Numbered from the stretch's first letter, positions 16,966 to 26,489 are shown. The stretch is 64,000 nucleotides of DNA from Rhodobiaceae bacterium (GCA_028278505.1 JANQEG010000062.1:28762-92761), one strand, 5' to 3'. Notes: generated by a model not told the origin, from the letters alone. Numbers and translations: made by a program.

Positions 16966-18309
16966 CTAACCGCCGGCGGCGGCGGCCGCCGACCGCATGT
17001 TCTCCGGCAGCCAGGTGGCGATTTCCGGAAAGCCGATCAGCACGAACACCATCAGCACCATGATCATGAACATCGGCAGCGCCGCATAGGCGATGTAGTT
17101 CATCTGGTGCTGGGTCATGCCCTGCAGGACGAACAGATTGAAGCCGATCGGCGGCGTGATCTGGGCCATCTCGACGACGACGACGATGAAGATTCCGAAC
17201 CAGATGACGTCGATGCCGGCCTGTCGGATCATCGGCTCGACGACGGCCATGGTCAGCACCACCGAGGAGATGCCGTCGAGGAAGCAGCCGATGATGATGT
17301 AGAAGACGAGCAGCGCCAGGAGCAGTTCGAAGCGCGACAGTTCGAGCGTGGCGATCCACTCGGCGAGCGCGCGCGGCAGGCCGGTGAAGCCCATCGACAG
17401 CGACAGGAAGGCGGCGCCGGCCAGGATCAGCGCGATCATCGCCGAGGTCCGGGTCGCCCCCATCAGCGCCTGCAACCAGTTGCTGCCTATGGTGGCAAAT
17501 GATTCACCGGTCAGCCGGCCCTGCACGCCGGACAGGATGAAGGCGCCGACGACGCCGATCGAGGCGGCCTCCGTCGCCGTCGCCGCACCGGTATACATGG
17601 TTCCGATGACAATCAGGACGAGACAGATCACCGGGATCAGAAACCGCGAGTTCCACAGCTTGTCGAAGAAACTCATCCTCGGTTCCGGCGTCGGATGGTA
17701 GCCCTTGGAGATCTGCGACCAGATCGCCACATAGCCCATGAACATGCCGGCGAGGATCAGGCCCGGCAGGATGCCGGCGATGAACAGCTTGGATATGGAT
17801 TCGTTGATGGTGACGCCGTAGACGATCAGCGTCAGCGAGGGCGGGATCATCAGACCCAGCGTCGCCGCCCCGGCGAGCGTGCCGATCACCAGCCTTTCGG
17901 GATAGTCGCGCCGACGCAATTCCGGGATCGACATCTTGCCGACCGTGGTGAGCGTCGCCGCCGAGGAGCCGGAGACGGCGGCGAACACCGTGCAGCCGAC
18001 GATATTGGTGTGCAACAGCCCGCCCGGCAGCCGCGCCAGCCACGGCGACAGACCCTTGAACATGTCCTCCGACAGCCGCGTCCGATAGAGGATCTCGCCC
18101 ATCCAGATGAACAGCGGCAGCGCCGTCAGCGACCAGGACGACGACGACGTCCAGATCGTCGTGATCATGGCGTCGCCGGCCGGCCGGCTGGTGAACAGTT
18201 CCATGCCGACAAAGGCGACGCCGAGCAGCGCCAGCCCGACCCAGACGCCGGAGCCGAGCAGCAGGAACAGGACGAAGAGGAAAATTCCGATCAGTTGAAG
18301 CTCACCCAT
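16966..18309 (-). CDS. dctM: TRAP transporter large permease (DctM)
   Basis: ALPLFIWMGEILYRTRLSEDMFKGLSPWLARLPGGLLHTNIVGCTVFAAVSGSSAATLTTVG, ITPPIGFNLFVLQG typical DctM. Confidence 0.95.
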   Translation of the reverse strand: MGELQLIGIFLFVLFLLLGSGVWVGLALLGVAFVGMELFTSRPAGDAMITTIWTSSSSWSLTALPLFIWMGEILYRTRLSEDMFKGLSPWLARLPGGLLHTNIVGCTVFAAVSGSSAATLTTVGKMSIPELRRRDYPERLVIGTLAGAATLGLMIPPSLTLIVYGVTINESISKLFIAGILPGLILAGMFMGYVAIWSQISKGYHPTPEPRMSFFDKLWNSRFLIPVICLVLIVIGTMYTGAATATEAASIGVVGAFILSGVQGRLTGESFATIGSNWLQALMGATRTSAMIALILAGAAFLSLSMGFTGLPRALAEWIATLELSRFELLLALLVFYIIIGCFLDGISSVVLTMAVVEPMIRQAGIDVIWFGIFIVVVVEMAQITPPIGFNLFVLQGMTQHQMNYIAYAALPMFMIMVLMVFVLIGFPEIATWLPENMRSAAAAAGG

Positions 18310-18318
18310 GACGCGCCC

Positions 18319-18855
18319 CTAGTCGCTGTGCTCGCCAACGGTCTCGGCCTCGATATTGTGGCGACCTTGAACGATGAGCCTGATCAGATTGTCGATGAAG
18401 GCGATCGCCAGCATGATCGTGCCGACGGCCATCACCGATTGCGGAATCCACAAAGGTGTCGCGTCCTGGCCCTGGCTGACATCCTTCAGCTTGTGCGACC
18501 AGTAGACCGCCTTGACCGCGTACCAGGCGAAATAGCACGACAGAGCGGAGGCGATCGTGAAACACCACAATTCGGCCCAGCGCCGGTATTTCCCGAGCGC
18601 GTGCAGCACCAGGCTGACGCGGATATGGGCGCCGTGGTTGAGCGCGTAGGCAAACGCGAAGAACGATGCCGCGGCCATGCAGTATCCGGCGTAAGCCGTG
18701 GCGCCGGGAAACACCGCGCCGGTCCACCGCGCCACCATTTGCGAGACGATGAGCGCCAGGATCGCGATCAGAAACAGCGCCGCGATAACGCCGCCGGCGA
18801 AGTAGAGTGCATCGAGAATGCGTCGGAGTGTCCGTCCAAGTGCCGCCACGGCCAT
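18319..18855 (-). CDS. dctQ: TRAP transporter small permease (DctQ)
   Basis: 178 aa, 4 TM, located directly before DctM; PQSVMAVGTIMLAIAFIDNLIRLI. Confidence 0.88.
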   Translation of the reverse strand: MAVAALGRTLRRILDALYFAGGVIAALFLIAILALIVSQMVARWTGAVFPGATAYAGYCMAAASFFAFAYALNHGAHIRVSLVLHALGKYRRWAELWCFTIASALSCYFAWYAVKAVYWSHKLKDVSQGQDATPLWIPQSVMAVGTIMLAIAFIDNLIRLIVQGRHNIEAETVGEHSD

Positions 18856-18901
18856 TCCCCCCGGTCGAGGGCGCGATTGTGCGCCTGTTATTTCAATGTA
18901 C

Positions 18902-18928
18902 CGGCAGCGGGAGGGACCCCCGCTGCCG
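18902..18928 (-). promoter_or_regulatory. intercistronic hairpin between dctP and dctQ
   Basis: CGGCAGCGGG-AGGGACC-CCCGCTGCCG, perfect 10-bp stem, 7-nt loop, no downstream U-tract on the minus strand. Confidence 0.6.
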
Positions 18929-18970
18929 CGAACCGTTTAAGGGGCGTTTCAGCCAATGCCCCGTCCGGCG

Positions 18971-19957
18971 TCACATCGCCTTGAATGCGTCGACGATCGC
19001 CTTGCCGGACGCGCCGGCGGCGTCGAGCCATTCATTGGTCATGGTGTCGCCGATCGCCTTCAAATCGTTGGTGAGCTGGTCGCCGGCGCGCTGCACCGTC
19101 ATGCCGTTGTCGGCGAGCCCCTTCAGCGTGAACTTGGTGTATTCGACGGCGCGCCAGGTGCCAGCATATTCGGCCAGTTCGCCGCAGCCGCGGATGACGT
19201 TCCTGTTGGCGTCGTTGAGGCCGTTCCAGGCGTCCTTGTTGACCATGATGTAGTTGCGCGGCAGCCAGGCATCGACCTCATAGAAATGGGTGAGGCTCTC
19301 CCAGACCTTGCGGTCATAGCCGGTCGAGCCGGACGAGATCATCGACTCGGCGACGCCGGTGGCAAAGGCTTGCGAAATCTCCGCCGCCTCGATCTGCACC
19401 GGCAGCATGCCGGTCAGTTCGGCAAGCCGCGCCGTCGCCGTATTGTAGGCGCGGAACTTGATGCCCTTCATGTCGGCGACCGAATTGACTTCCCTTTTGA
19501 AATAGAGGCCCTGGGGCGGCCACGGCACCGAATAGACCAGCACCAGATTCTGCTCGTCGAGCACCTTCTCCAGTTCCGGCTTGGCCGCCTTCCACAGCTT
19601 GGCGGCGTCTTCGAACGAGGTCGCCAGGAACGGGATCGAGTCGATGCCGAACAGGGCGTTCTCGTTCTGGTGCGCCGACAGCAGCCGCTCGCCGATCGGC
19701 GCCTGGCCGGTCTGCACCGCGCGCTTGATGTCGGCGCCGTTGAACAGCGATCCGGACGGGTGGGTCACGATCTCGATTTCACCGCCGGTGCCGGTGGTCA
19801 CGCATTTGGCGAATTCGGCGCCGGTGGCGGAGTGGAAATTGGTCGCCGAATAGGCCATCGGCATGTCCCATTTCTCCGCCGCGGCCGGCGCGGCCGCGAG
19901 CCCGAGCAGGGCGGCGCCGGCCAGCAAGGTTTTGACGTGCTGCATTTCATCCTCCAT
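18971..19957 (-). CDS. dctP: TRAP transporter substrate-binding protein (DctP)
   Basis: Signal peptide (MQHVKTLLAGAALLGLAAAPAAA) and DctP-type sequence (FRAYNTATARLAELTGMLPVQIEAAEISQAFATGVAESMISSGSTGYDRKVWE). Confidence 0.93.
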   Translation of the reverse strand: MEDEMQHVKTLLAGAALLGLAAAPAAAEKWDMPMAYSATNFHSATGAEFAKCVTTGTGGEIEIVTHPSGSLFNGADIKRAVQTGQAPIGERLLSAHQNENALFGIDSIPFLATSFEDAAKLWKAAKPELEKVLDEQNLVLVYSVPWPPQGLYFKREVNSVADMKGIKFRAYNTATARLAELTGMLPVQIEAAEISQAFATGVAESMISSGSTGYDRKVWESLTHFYEVDAWLPRNYIMVNKDAWNGLNDANRNVIRGCGELAEYAGTWRAVEYTKFTLKGLADNGMTVQRAGDQLTNDLKAIGDTMTNEWLDAAGASGKAIVDAFKAM

Positions 19958-19996
19958 GTGTGCGACCCGGATCGGGTCAGTCGTTGAATACCGCCC

Positions 19997-21259
19997 TCAT
20001 GAAAAACGTTCCGGGCGGTATGGTGCAAGATCAATATTTGCGGTGCGTCCTGAAATCATGTCGGTGATGAGCCGTCCCGTTCGCGGACCGGCGGTGAGGC
20101 CGATGTGATGATGGCCGAAGGCGAGGTAGGCGCCGCTGACGCCCGGCACCGGGCCGATCAACGGGATCGAATCGCTCGGCGCCGGCCGGTGGCCGAGCCA
20201 GTGCCGGGTCTCGGCCCAGCTCACGCCGGGCAGCGCCTTCCTCGCGTGGCTGAGGAGCAGATCGACCGGCTTGGCGGCGGGCGGCGCCTCGAGGCCGCCG
20301 AACTCGACGATGCCGGCAAGCCGGATGCGGCCCTCCAACGGGGTGACGACGAACTTGCCGGCGGCGATCATCGCCGGCGCCTTCGGCATCGCGCTCGGCG
20401 CGATCAGTTCGACGTGATAGCCGCGCTCGGTTTCCAGCGGCACGCTGAGGCCGAGCCTTTTTGCAAGCGGCCCCGACCAGACGCCGGCGGCGATCACCGC
20501 GGCACCGCAAGGCACCGGCCCGGCCGAGGTTTGCAGCGCCGTGACCCGGCCGCCCTCGCGCGCAATGTCGGCGACGTCTGCAGTGATCAGCCGACCGCCC
20601 TCGGCGACGAATTCCGCCGCCAGATCGGCGACATAGGCGCCCGGATCGGTGATGTAGCCGTGATCGGCGAGATTGGCGGCGAAGCCGCACTCCGCGCCAT
20701 AGATCGGATCATAGGCTTCGATGTCGCTGCGGGTCATCTCGCGCCAGGTGAAGCCGTGGTGCCGGCGCAGGCCCCAGCCGAAACCGTCGGCTTCGAATGC
20801 GGCGCGATCCCGGTAGATAAAGAGATAGTCGGAGGCAACGATGTGGCGCGCGGCCCGGGTGCCGGCGGCAAGCGCCTGGTGCTCCGACAGGCTGTCGGTG
20901 ACGATGCCGGCGAGTGCGGCGGCAATGCGCGCGGTCTCAGTCGACCGGCAATGGCTGAGATAGCGCAGCAGCCACGGCATCATCCGCGGCAGGTAAGACC
21001 AGTTGACAAAGAGCGGGCTCTGCGGATCGAAGATCATCTTCGGCGCGTTGAAGATGAGGCTCGGCACGGTGACCGGCACCACCGAGCACGACGCAAGCAC
21101 GCCGCCATTGCCGAAACTGGTGCCCTCGCCGGGGCCGGCGCGATCGACCAGCACCACGTCGTGGCCGTCGCGCTGCAGCCACAGCGCTGCGGCCACGCCG
21201 ACAATGCCGGCGCCGATGACGGCGACCGTTTTGCGGTTGTCGTTTCCCCCCTGCGCCAT
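19997..21259 (-). CDS. FAD-dependent oxidoreductase (D-amino acid dehydrogenase/DAO family)
   Basis: VAVIGAGIVGVAAALWLQRDGHDVVLVDR Rossmann motif, C-terminal YLAFGHHHIGLTAGPRTGRLITDMISGR. Start at ATG 21259. Confidence 0.88.
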   Translation of the reverse strand: MAQGGNDNRKTVAVIGAGIVGVAAALWLQRDGHDVVLVDRAGPGEGTSFGNGGVLASCSVVPVTVPSLIFNAPKMIFDPQSPLFVNWSYLPRMMPWLLRYLSHCRSTETARIAAALAGIVTDSLSEHQALAAGTRAARHIVASDYLFIYRDRAAFEADGFGWGLRRHHGFTWREMTRSDIEAYDPIYGAECGFAANLADHGYITDPGAYVADLAAEFVAEGGRLITADVADIAREGGRVTALQTSAGPVPCGAAVIAAGVWSGPLAKRLGLSVPLETERGYHVELIAPSAMPKAPAMIAAGKFVVTPLEGRIRLAGIVEFGGLEAPPAAKPVDLLLSHARKALPGVSWAETRHWLGHRPAPSDSIPLIGPVPGVSGAYLAFGHHHIGLTAGPRTGRLITDMISGRTANIDLAPYRPERFS

Positions 21260-21263
21260 CGCT

Positions 21264-22463
21264 TTAGCCTCGCGCCTCGACGGTGAACCGGTCAAGCGCC
21301 GCGGTATCGACGGCAATGCCGAGGCCCGGCGCGGTCGGCACCATAACGGCACCGTTTTCGACCGGGAACGGTTCGGTGAGGATGTCGGCCTCCAGATAGT
21401 AGCGGGCCTGATAGAACTCGCAGCCGAGCGTGATCGCCGGGGTCGCGGCGACCAGATGGGTTCCGGCGAGATGGCCGAGCCCGGATTCGAACATGTCGCC
21501 GCCATAGGCGCCGAGACCCGCGGCGGCGGCGATCTCGGCGATGGTCTGTGCCGGACGGAGGCCGCCAGACTTCATGATCTTGATGGAAAAGCCGTCGGCA
21601 ATGCGGTCGCTGACGGCGGCGAGCGCGTCGGACGGCGTAAACACGCTTTCATCGGCGAGGATCGGCGTGTCGAGGGCCGCCGTGATCGCCGCCATCGCGG
21701 CGCGGTTCGCGGCCGCCACCGGCTGCTCGATGAAGCTCGGCCGGAACGCCTCGATATCGCGTAAGGATCGAACGGCGTCGAACGGCTCAAGGCCCTGATT
21801 ATAGTCCACGCGCAGATCGATATCGTCGTAGCGCTCGCGCAAAGCCGCCAGCCGGTCGAGATCGAAGCGGTGCCCGGCAAAGCCGGTCTTCAGCTTGTAG
21901 AGGCGAATGCCGTCCTCATGGAGTTCGGCGACCTTGTCGAGATCGGCAGCGAAGTCGGGATTGGCGATCGAGAAGCTGAGCGGGATCGTGTCGCGGCAGC
22001 GGCCGCCGATCAGTTCGGCGACCGCCAGCCCGGCGCGCTTCCCGGCAATGTCGAGAAGCGCGGCCTCGAGCGCCGCCTTGGCCTCGGGATGGCCGGCGAT
22101 GAGGCGGCCGGCATCGGCCATGATTGCCGCCACGCGGCTCGGATCGGCGCCGATCACCAATGGGCGAAGATAGCGGTCGAGCGCGGCGGCGGTCGCTTCC
22201 GCCGTGCCGCTGAACGCCGGCCAGGGTGCGGCCTCGCCCCAGCCGACGACGCCGTCGCTTGTGTCCAGGCGCAGCACCACATTGTCGACCGCCCCGGCGA
22301 CGGCGCCGATGCCGTGATCGCGCCGGCCGGTGACCGGCAGCCGCACCAGATGGACCGACATCCGCGCGACGCTGTCCGCAGCAATTCTGCCGTCCGGGGC
22401 GTCTGCCGGCGTTGCGGCGATCTTCATTGCGACCACTCCTCCCTGCGGCCCATTCATCCACAA
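21264..22463 (-). CDS. enolase superfamily protein (muconate cycloisomerase/mandelate racemase-like)
   Basis: LYKLKTGF (KxK-type), DLRVDYNQGL, FIEQPV, ILADESVF, IKIMKSGGL metal and catalytic motifs. Start may be the internal ATG (MKIAATPADAPDG). Confidence 0.88.
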   Translation of the reverse strand: MWMNGPQGGVVAMKIAATPADAPDGRIAADSVARMSVHLVRLPVTGRRDHGIGAVAGAVDNVVLRLDTSDGVVGWGEAAPWPAFSGTAEATAAALDRYLRPLVIGADPSRVAAIMADAGRLIAGHPEAKAALEAALLDIAGKRAGLAVAELIGGRCRDTIPLSFSIANPDFAADLDKVAELHEDGIRLYKLKTGFAGHRFDLDRLAALRERYDDIDLRVDYNQGLEPFDAVRSLRDIEAFRPSFIEQPVAAANRAAMAAITAALDTPILADESVFTPSDALAAVSDRIADGFSIKIMKSGGLRPAQTIAEIAAAAGLGAYGGDMFESGLGHLAGTHLVAATPAITLGCEFYQARYYLEADILTEPFPVENGAVMVPTAPGLGIAVDTAALDRFTVEARG

Positions 22464-22497
22464 TGAAGTTATTCTTATAAAATGTCAATAAAGTATC

Positions 22498-22518
22498 GAT
22501 ATATTATCCCGGTATATC
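22498..22518. promoter_or_regulatory. AT-rich inverted repeat upstream of the enolase-superfamily gene
   Basis: GATATA-N9-TATATC in an AT-rich patch between the ThDP enzyme stop and the enolase-superfamily start. Confidence 0.3.
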
Positions 22519-22522
22519 TCCC

Positions 22523-24220
22523 TCAGGCGATCCATTCGCTCACCGGCGCCATCGCCGCGTCGAGCGGCTGGGCGATGATGTCGATGAGGCTCGGCCGGCC
22601 GCTGTCCAGCGCGCGCTTCAGCACCTTGTCCAGGTCTTCCGGATCGTCGACCCGCCAGCTTTCGATGCCGAAGGCGGCGGCGACGGCGGCGTGGTCGGTG
22701 CGGCCGAAATCCACATTGTAGAACCGCTTGTCGAAGCCGGCGCGCTGGCCCGCCTTGATCCAGCCATAGGAGGCGTTGGAAAAGACGATTGCGGTGATCG
22801 GCATCCTGTAGCGGGTGATCGTCTCCAACTCGCCGCAGCAGAACCCGAACGAGCCGTCGCCCATCAGCGCCACGATCTGCGCCTCGGGGCGGCCGACATG
22901 GGCGCCCATGGCGGCGGCCAGCGAGTAGCCGAGCGCGCCGTGGGCGCGATTGGTGATGAAGCGGCGGCCGGGCGTCTGCTGCCGCCAGAACGCCGCGACA
23001 TAGGGGCAGGGCGTTCCCGGATCGGCGCAGATGATGGCGTCGCGGTCGAGCGTCCGTTGCAGCGCGGCGATGACCCGCTCCGGCCGGATCGGGCGTTCAT
23101 TCGAGGCGGCCAGGGCGGTGAACGCCTCCGTTTTCGCTGCGCGCGCGGCACCGGCGCGCTCGGCGCCGCGATTGCCGCCGTTCAGGCGCCGCGCCTCGAG
23201 ATGTGCGGTGATCGCCTGCAGCGCCAGTCTTGCGTCGCCGGCGACCGCCGCCGCGGTCGGGTAGTTGGCACCGATCACCTGCGGATCGGCATCGATGTGG
23301 ACGATGCGGGCGTCGGGTCCGGGCACGCGCCAGCGCTCCGTCGTCACCGAACCGGCGCGGCAGCCGACAAAGAGCACCACATCCGCCGCCTCGACGACCG
23401 CGCGCGTTGCCGGCACGCCGCCGTTCGAGCCGACGACCCCGACCGAAAGCGGATGGGTCTCGGCAATCGCCCCCTTGCCCGAGACCGTGGTGGCCACCGC
23501 CATGTCGAGGCGCTCGGCGAGATCCAGAAGCTCGGCCTCCGCGCCGGCGAGAATGACGCCGCCGCCGCAGATCGCGACCGCGGAATTCGCGCCTGCAAGG
23601 ATCTCGGCGGCCGCCTCAATCGCGTCGCTGTCGGGCGCGGTCCTGAGGCGCGGAAATTGGCCGACGTCCGCATCGGCCCAGATTTCCGCGCCCGGAACCG
23701 GGCCGCGCTGGGTATCGATCGGAAAAACCAGATGCGCCGCGCCGGGCCGGCCGGTGGTCATCGCCCGGAACGCCGCCCTGACGGTCGCCGGCAGCCGCGC
23801 CGCATCGTCGAGCGACGCGTTCCATTTGGTCAGCGGGCGAAAAAGCGCCTTCTGGTCGAGTTCGGTGAGCGGGTAGCGTCCGCGCGCCGAGGTCGCCACG
23901 TCGGAGGTGATCGCCAGCACCGGCACCGAGCTCTCATTGGCTTCGACGACGCCCGGCACGATATAGGTGGCGCCGCCGCCGGACGGGCCCTCGCAGACGC
24001 CGACGCGGCCGGTGACGCGCGCATAGGCGTCGGCCATGTAACCGGCGTGGCGCTCGTCGCGGGTCAGCAAATGCGTGATGCCGTGATCGAGCCGGTAGAG
24101 CGCGTCATAGAAAGGCAGGGTGGTGTCGCCGCAGAGCCCGAAGAGGTGGCGCACCCCGTGCAGTTCGAGCATGCGCACCATGGCTTCCGCACCGGTCGGC
24201 TCGTTTGCGCCTGCGACCAC
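22523..24220 (-). CDS. thiamine pyrophosphate-dependent enzyme (acetolactate synthase-like family)
   Basis: HLLTRDERHAGYMADAYARVTGRVGVCEGPSGGG N-term; GDGSFGFCCGELETITRYRMPITAIVFSNASYG ThDP-binding motif. Confidence 0.9.
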   Translation of the reverse strand: MVAGANEPTGAEAMVRMLELHGVRHLFGLCGDTTLPFYDALYRLDHGITHLLTRDERHAGYMADAYARVTGRVGVCEGPSGGGATYIVPGVVEANESSVPVLAITSDVATSARGRYPLTELDQKALFRPLTKWNASLDDAARLPATVRAAFRAMTTGRPGAAHLVFPIDTQRGPVPGAEIWADADVGQFPRLRTAPDSDAIEAAAEILAGANSAVAICGGGVILAGAEAELLDLAERLDMAVATTVSGKGAIAETHPLSVGVVGSNGGVPATRAVVEAADVVLFVGCRAGSVTTERWRVPGPDARIVHIDADPQVIGANYPTAAAVAGDARLALQAITAHLEARRLNGGNRGAERAGAARAAKTEAFTALAASNERPIRPERVIAALQRTLDRDAIICADPGTPCPYVAAFWRQQTPGRRFITNRAHGALGYSLAAAMGAHVGRPEAQIVALMGDGSFGFCCGELETITRYRMPITAIVFSNASYGWIKAGQRAGFDKRFYNVDFGRTDHAAVAAAFGIESWRVDDPEDLDKVLKRALDSGRPSLIDIIAQPLDAAMAPVSEWIA

Positions 24221-24352
24221 GGCCCTGTCCTTCTCTAACGTTTACGCCCGCCGCCGCATGGACCGGTCAACATAGATCGGTCTATGCTCGATGGATCGCC
24301 GACCGCCGAGGCCGGCATTGCCGTAATTTGGCGTTCGGGCTTGCCGATATCT

Positions 24353-24380
24353 TATACAACGCTGTATACAGCACAGTATA
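24353..24380. promoter_or_regulatory. 28-bp dyad, candidate operator for the divergent GntR regulator
   Basis: TATAC-aac... precisely TATACAACGCTGTATACAGCACAGTATA: outer arms TATAC/GTATA and perfect central palindrome GCTGTATACAGC (24361-24372), 22 of 28 positions symmetric. Confidence 0.65.
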
Positions 24381-24436
24381 TTGCATGGACCGAGTCAAGC
24401 CGGCAATTGCCGCGGTGAAACTTTTGGGAGCGATCG

Positions 24437-25150
24437 ATGGCCAAGGATGACGGCAAGGCCTCCAATGCCGAGCGCCTCTACGAGGCGGTCCGCGACATGG
24501 CGATCGCCTTTGAATTGAAGCCCGGCGAGCGGATCGTCGAGGGCGCGCTCGCCGAACGGCTCGGCGCCAGCCGGACGCCGCTGCGCGAGGCGCTCAACCG
24601 GCTGGTGGCCGAGAACTATGTGGTGTTCCGGCCCGGCGTCGGCTTCTTCTGCCGCGACCTCGACCCCAAGGAGATCTTCGACCTTTACGAATTGCGCCTG
24701 ATCATCGAGGCCGCCGCCGCCGATCTCGCCTGCACGAGGGCGAGCGATGTCGAGATCGCCGAATTGATCGCCAGGCACCGGAGCTGGACCACCGGCTATG
24801 CCGAGTGCACGTCCCGGGAACTGGTCGCCAATGACGAGGCCTTCCACGAGGACATCGCCGCGCTCTCCGGCAATCGCGAACTGGTGCTGCGCTTACGCAA
24901 TATCAACGGGCGGATACGCTTCGTGCGCTGGATCGATGCCGACGCCCACCTCGCCACCACCCGCGGCGAGCACGCCACACTGCTTGACGCACTTTCTAGG
25001 CGCGACAAGGAGGCCTGCCGCAACACGCTGTTCACCCATATCGCCAAGCGCCAGGATCAGATCATGGATGCGGTCCGCACCAGCCTGTCGCGCATCTATA
25101 TGCCCGAGCCCCTGACCGAACCGGCCCGCAAGCGGGGCGCAGCCCGATGA
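24437..25150 (+). CDS. GntR family transcriptional regulator (FCD-type)
   Basis: GERIVEGALAERLGASRTPLREALNRLVAENYV winged HTH; helical FCD-like C-terminus. Confidence 0.93.
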   Translation: MAKDDGKASNAERLYEAVRDMAIAFELKPGERIVEGALAERLGASRTPLREALNRLVAENYVVFRPGVGFFCRDLDPKEIFDLYELRLIIEAAAADLACTRASDVEIAELIARHRSWTTGYAECTSRELVANDEAFHEDIAALSGNRELVLRLRNINGRIRFVRWIDADAHLATTRGEHATLLDALSRRDKEACRNTLFTHIAKRQDQIMDAVRTSLSRIYMPEPLTEPARKRGAAR

Positions 25151-25902
25151 AGGCGGCGGGCGGCAAGGCGGTTTACGGTGCTGCGGTCGGCATTTTGATG
25201 CTCGACGCGCGATTTCCGCGCATTGCGGGCGATATCGGCAACGCGACGACGTGGCCGTTTCCAGTGCTCTACCGGGTCGTGCGCAGCGCCTCCCCGGACC
25301 GCGTCGTCCGCCGCCGGGCGGAAGGGCTGCGCGACGCTTTTTTAGCGGCCGGCCGCGACCTCGTCGCCGACGGCGCCGACGGCATCACCACCAATTGCGG
25401 CTTCCTCTCGCTCTACCAGGCCGAACTCGCCGCAGAACTCGGTGTGCCCGTTGCCACATCATCGCTGATGCAGGTGCCGATGGTCGCGCGGCTTTTGCCG
25501 CCGGGCCGCAGGGTCGGCATTTTGACGATCTCGGCGGCGACCCTGACCGGCGAACATCTCGCCTGCGCCGGCGTCGATCCCGACACGCCGATCGTCGGCA
25601 CCGATACCGGCGGCGAATTCAGCCGCGTCATCCTCGACGACGCGGCCGAGCTCGATGTCGAGCGCGCCCGCCGCGACAATATCGAGGCCGCGGAAGCGCT
25701 TGTCGCCGCCCATCCGGACATCGGCGCGATCGTGCTCGAATGCACCAATATGGTGCCCTATGCCGCCGATATCCGCCGCGCCACCGGCCGGCCGACCTTC
25801 TCGGCCTATGATTTCATCTGCTGGTTCCAGGGCGGGCTCATGCCGCGACGGTTCGACGATCGCCGACCACCGGCCATTGGCTTTGGACCGGACAGCCATT
25901 GA
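25147..25902 (+). CDS. aspartate/glutamate racemase family protein
   Basis: Two Cys motifs (GITTNCGFLSLYQ, AIVLECTNMVPYA) of the Asp/Glu/hydantoin racemase superfamily; ATGA overlap with the GntR stop. Confidence 0.8.
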   Translation: MKAAGGKAVYGAAVGILMLDARFPRIAGDIGNATTWPFPVLYRVVRSASPDRVVRRRAEGLRDAFLAAGRDLVADGADGITTNCGFLSLYQAELAAELGVPVATSSLMQVPMVARLLPPGRRVGILTISAATLTGEHLACAGVDPDTPIVGTDTGGEFSRVILDDAAELDVERARRDNIEAAEALVAAHPDIGAIVLECTNMVPYAADIRRATGRPTFSAYDFICWFQGGLMPRRFDDRRPPAIGFGPDSH

Positions 25903-25940
25903 AACAATATGATTTAGTCACGGACCCGAAACGATCCTCA

Positions 25941-26489
25941 TCAACCCGAAAATCCACCGGAGTCAAGGAAGTCCGCCTCGTCGCGCGTGGTGTCGCGGCC
26001 GAGCACCGCGTTGCGGTGGGGAAAGCGGCCGAAACGGCGGATCACGTCGAGATGGACGAGGGCGTAGTATTCGCCGTCCTTGTCGCCGCTCAGCCGGAAA
26101 AGATCGACGCCGCGCTGCTGCGCATCGATGTCTTCGGCGTGCATGAAGGGCATGTAGAAGAACGACTTGGCCGGCAGCGGAAAGGCCCGGTCGAAGCCTT
26201 TGTCGATCGCCGACTTTGCCAGCGCGAGCGCCGCATCGTCCTGGGCGAAGGCGCGGGGGTCGTCGCGAAAGAGATTGCGCGAGAACTGGTCAAGCACGAG
26301 GATCAGGGCCAGCGTTCCGCTCGGCGAAAAAATCCAATCTTGGAGCTTTCCCGCCACGGCCTCGCCGTGCAGCGGGGCGAACCGGGCGGCGATCTCGGCA
26401 TCGAAACCGTCGTCGCGGACGAACCATTTCTGCGGCCCGGCGGTCCACCAGAAATCGAGGACATCGAGTGCACCGGCGTCCGTCGACAT
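25941..26489 (-). CDS. DUF924 family protein
   Basis: VLDFWWTAGPQKWFVRDDGFDAEIAARF...LILVLDQFSRNLFRDDPRAFAQD...FFYMPFMHAED. Confidence 0.9.
   Translation of the reverse strand: MSTDAGALDVLDFWWTAGPQKWFVRDDGFDAEIAARFAPLHGEAVAGKLQDWIFSPSGTLALILVLDQFSRNLFRDDPRAFAQDDAALALAKSAIDKGFDRAFPLPAKSFFYMPFMHAEDIDAQQRGVDLFRLSGDKDGEYYALVHLDVIRRFGRFPHRNAVLGRDTTRDEADFLDSGGFSG

Noticed and set aside
16235-17359. N-terminal extension of the 694-aa minus ORF over TauE and DctM genes
   Set aside because: Arg/Gly/Asp-rich shadow sequence; the transporter starts at ATG 16234.
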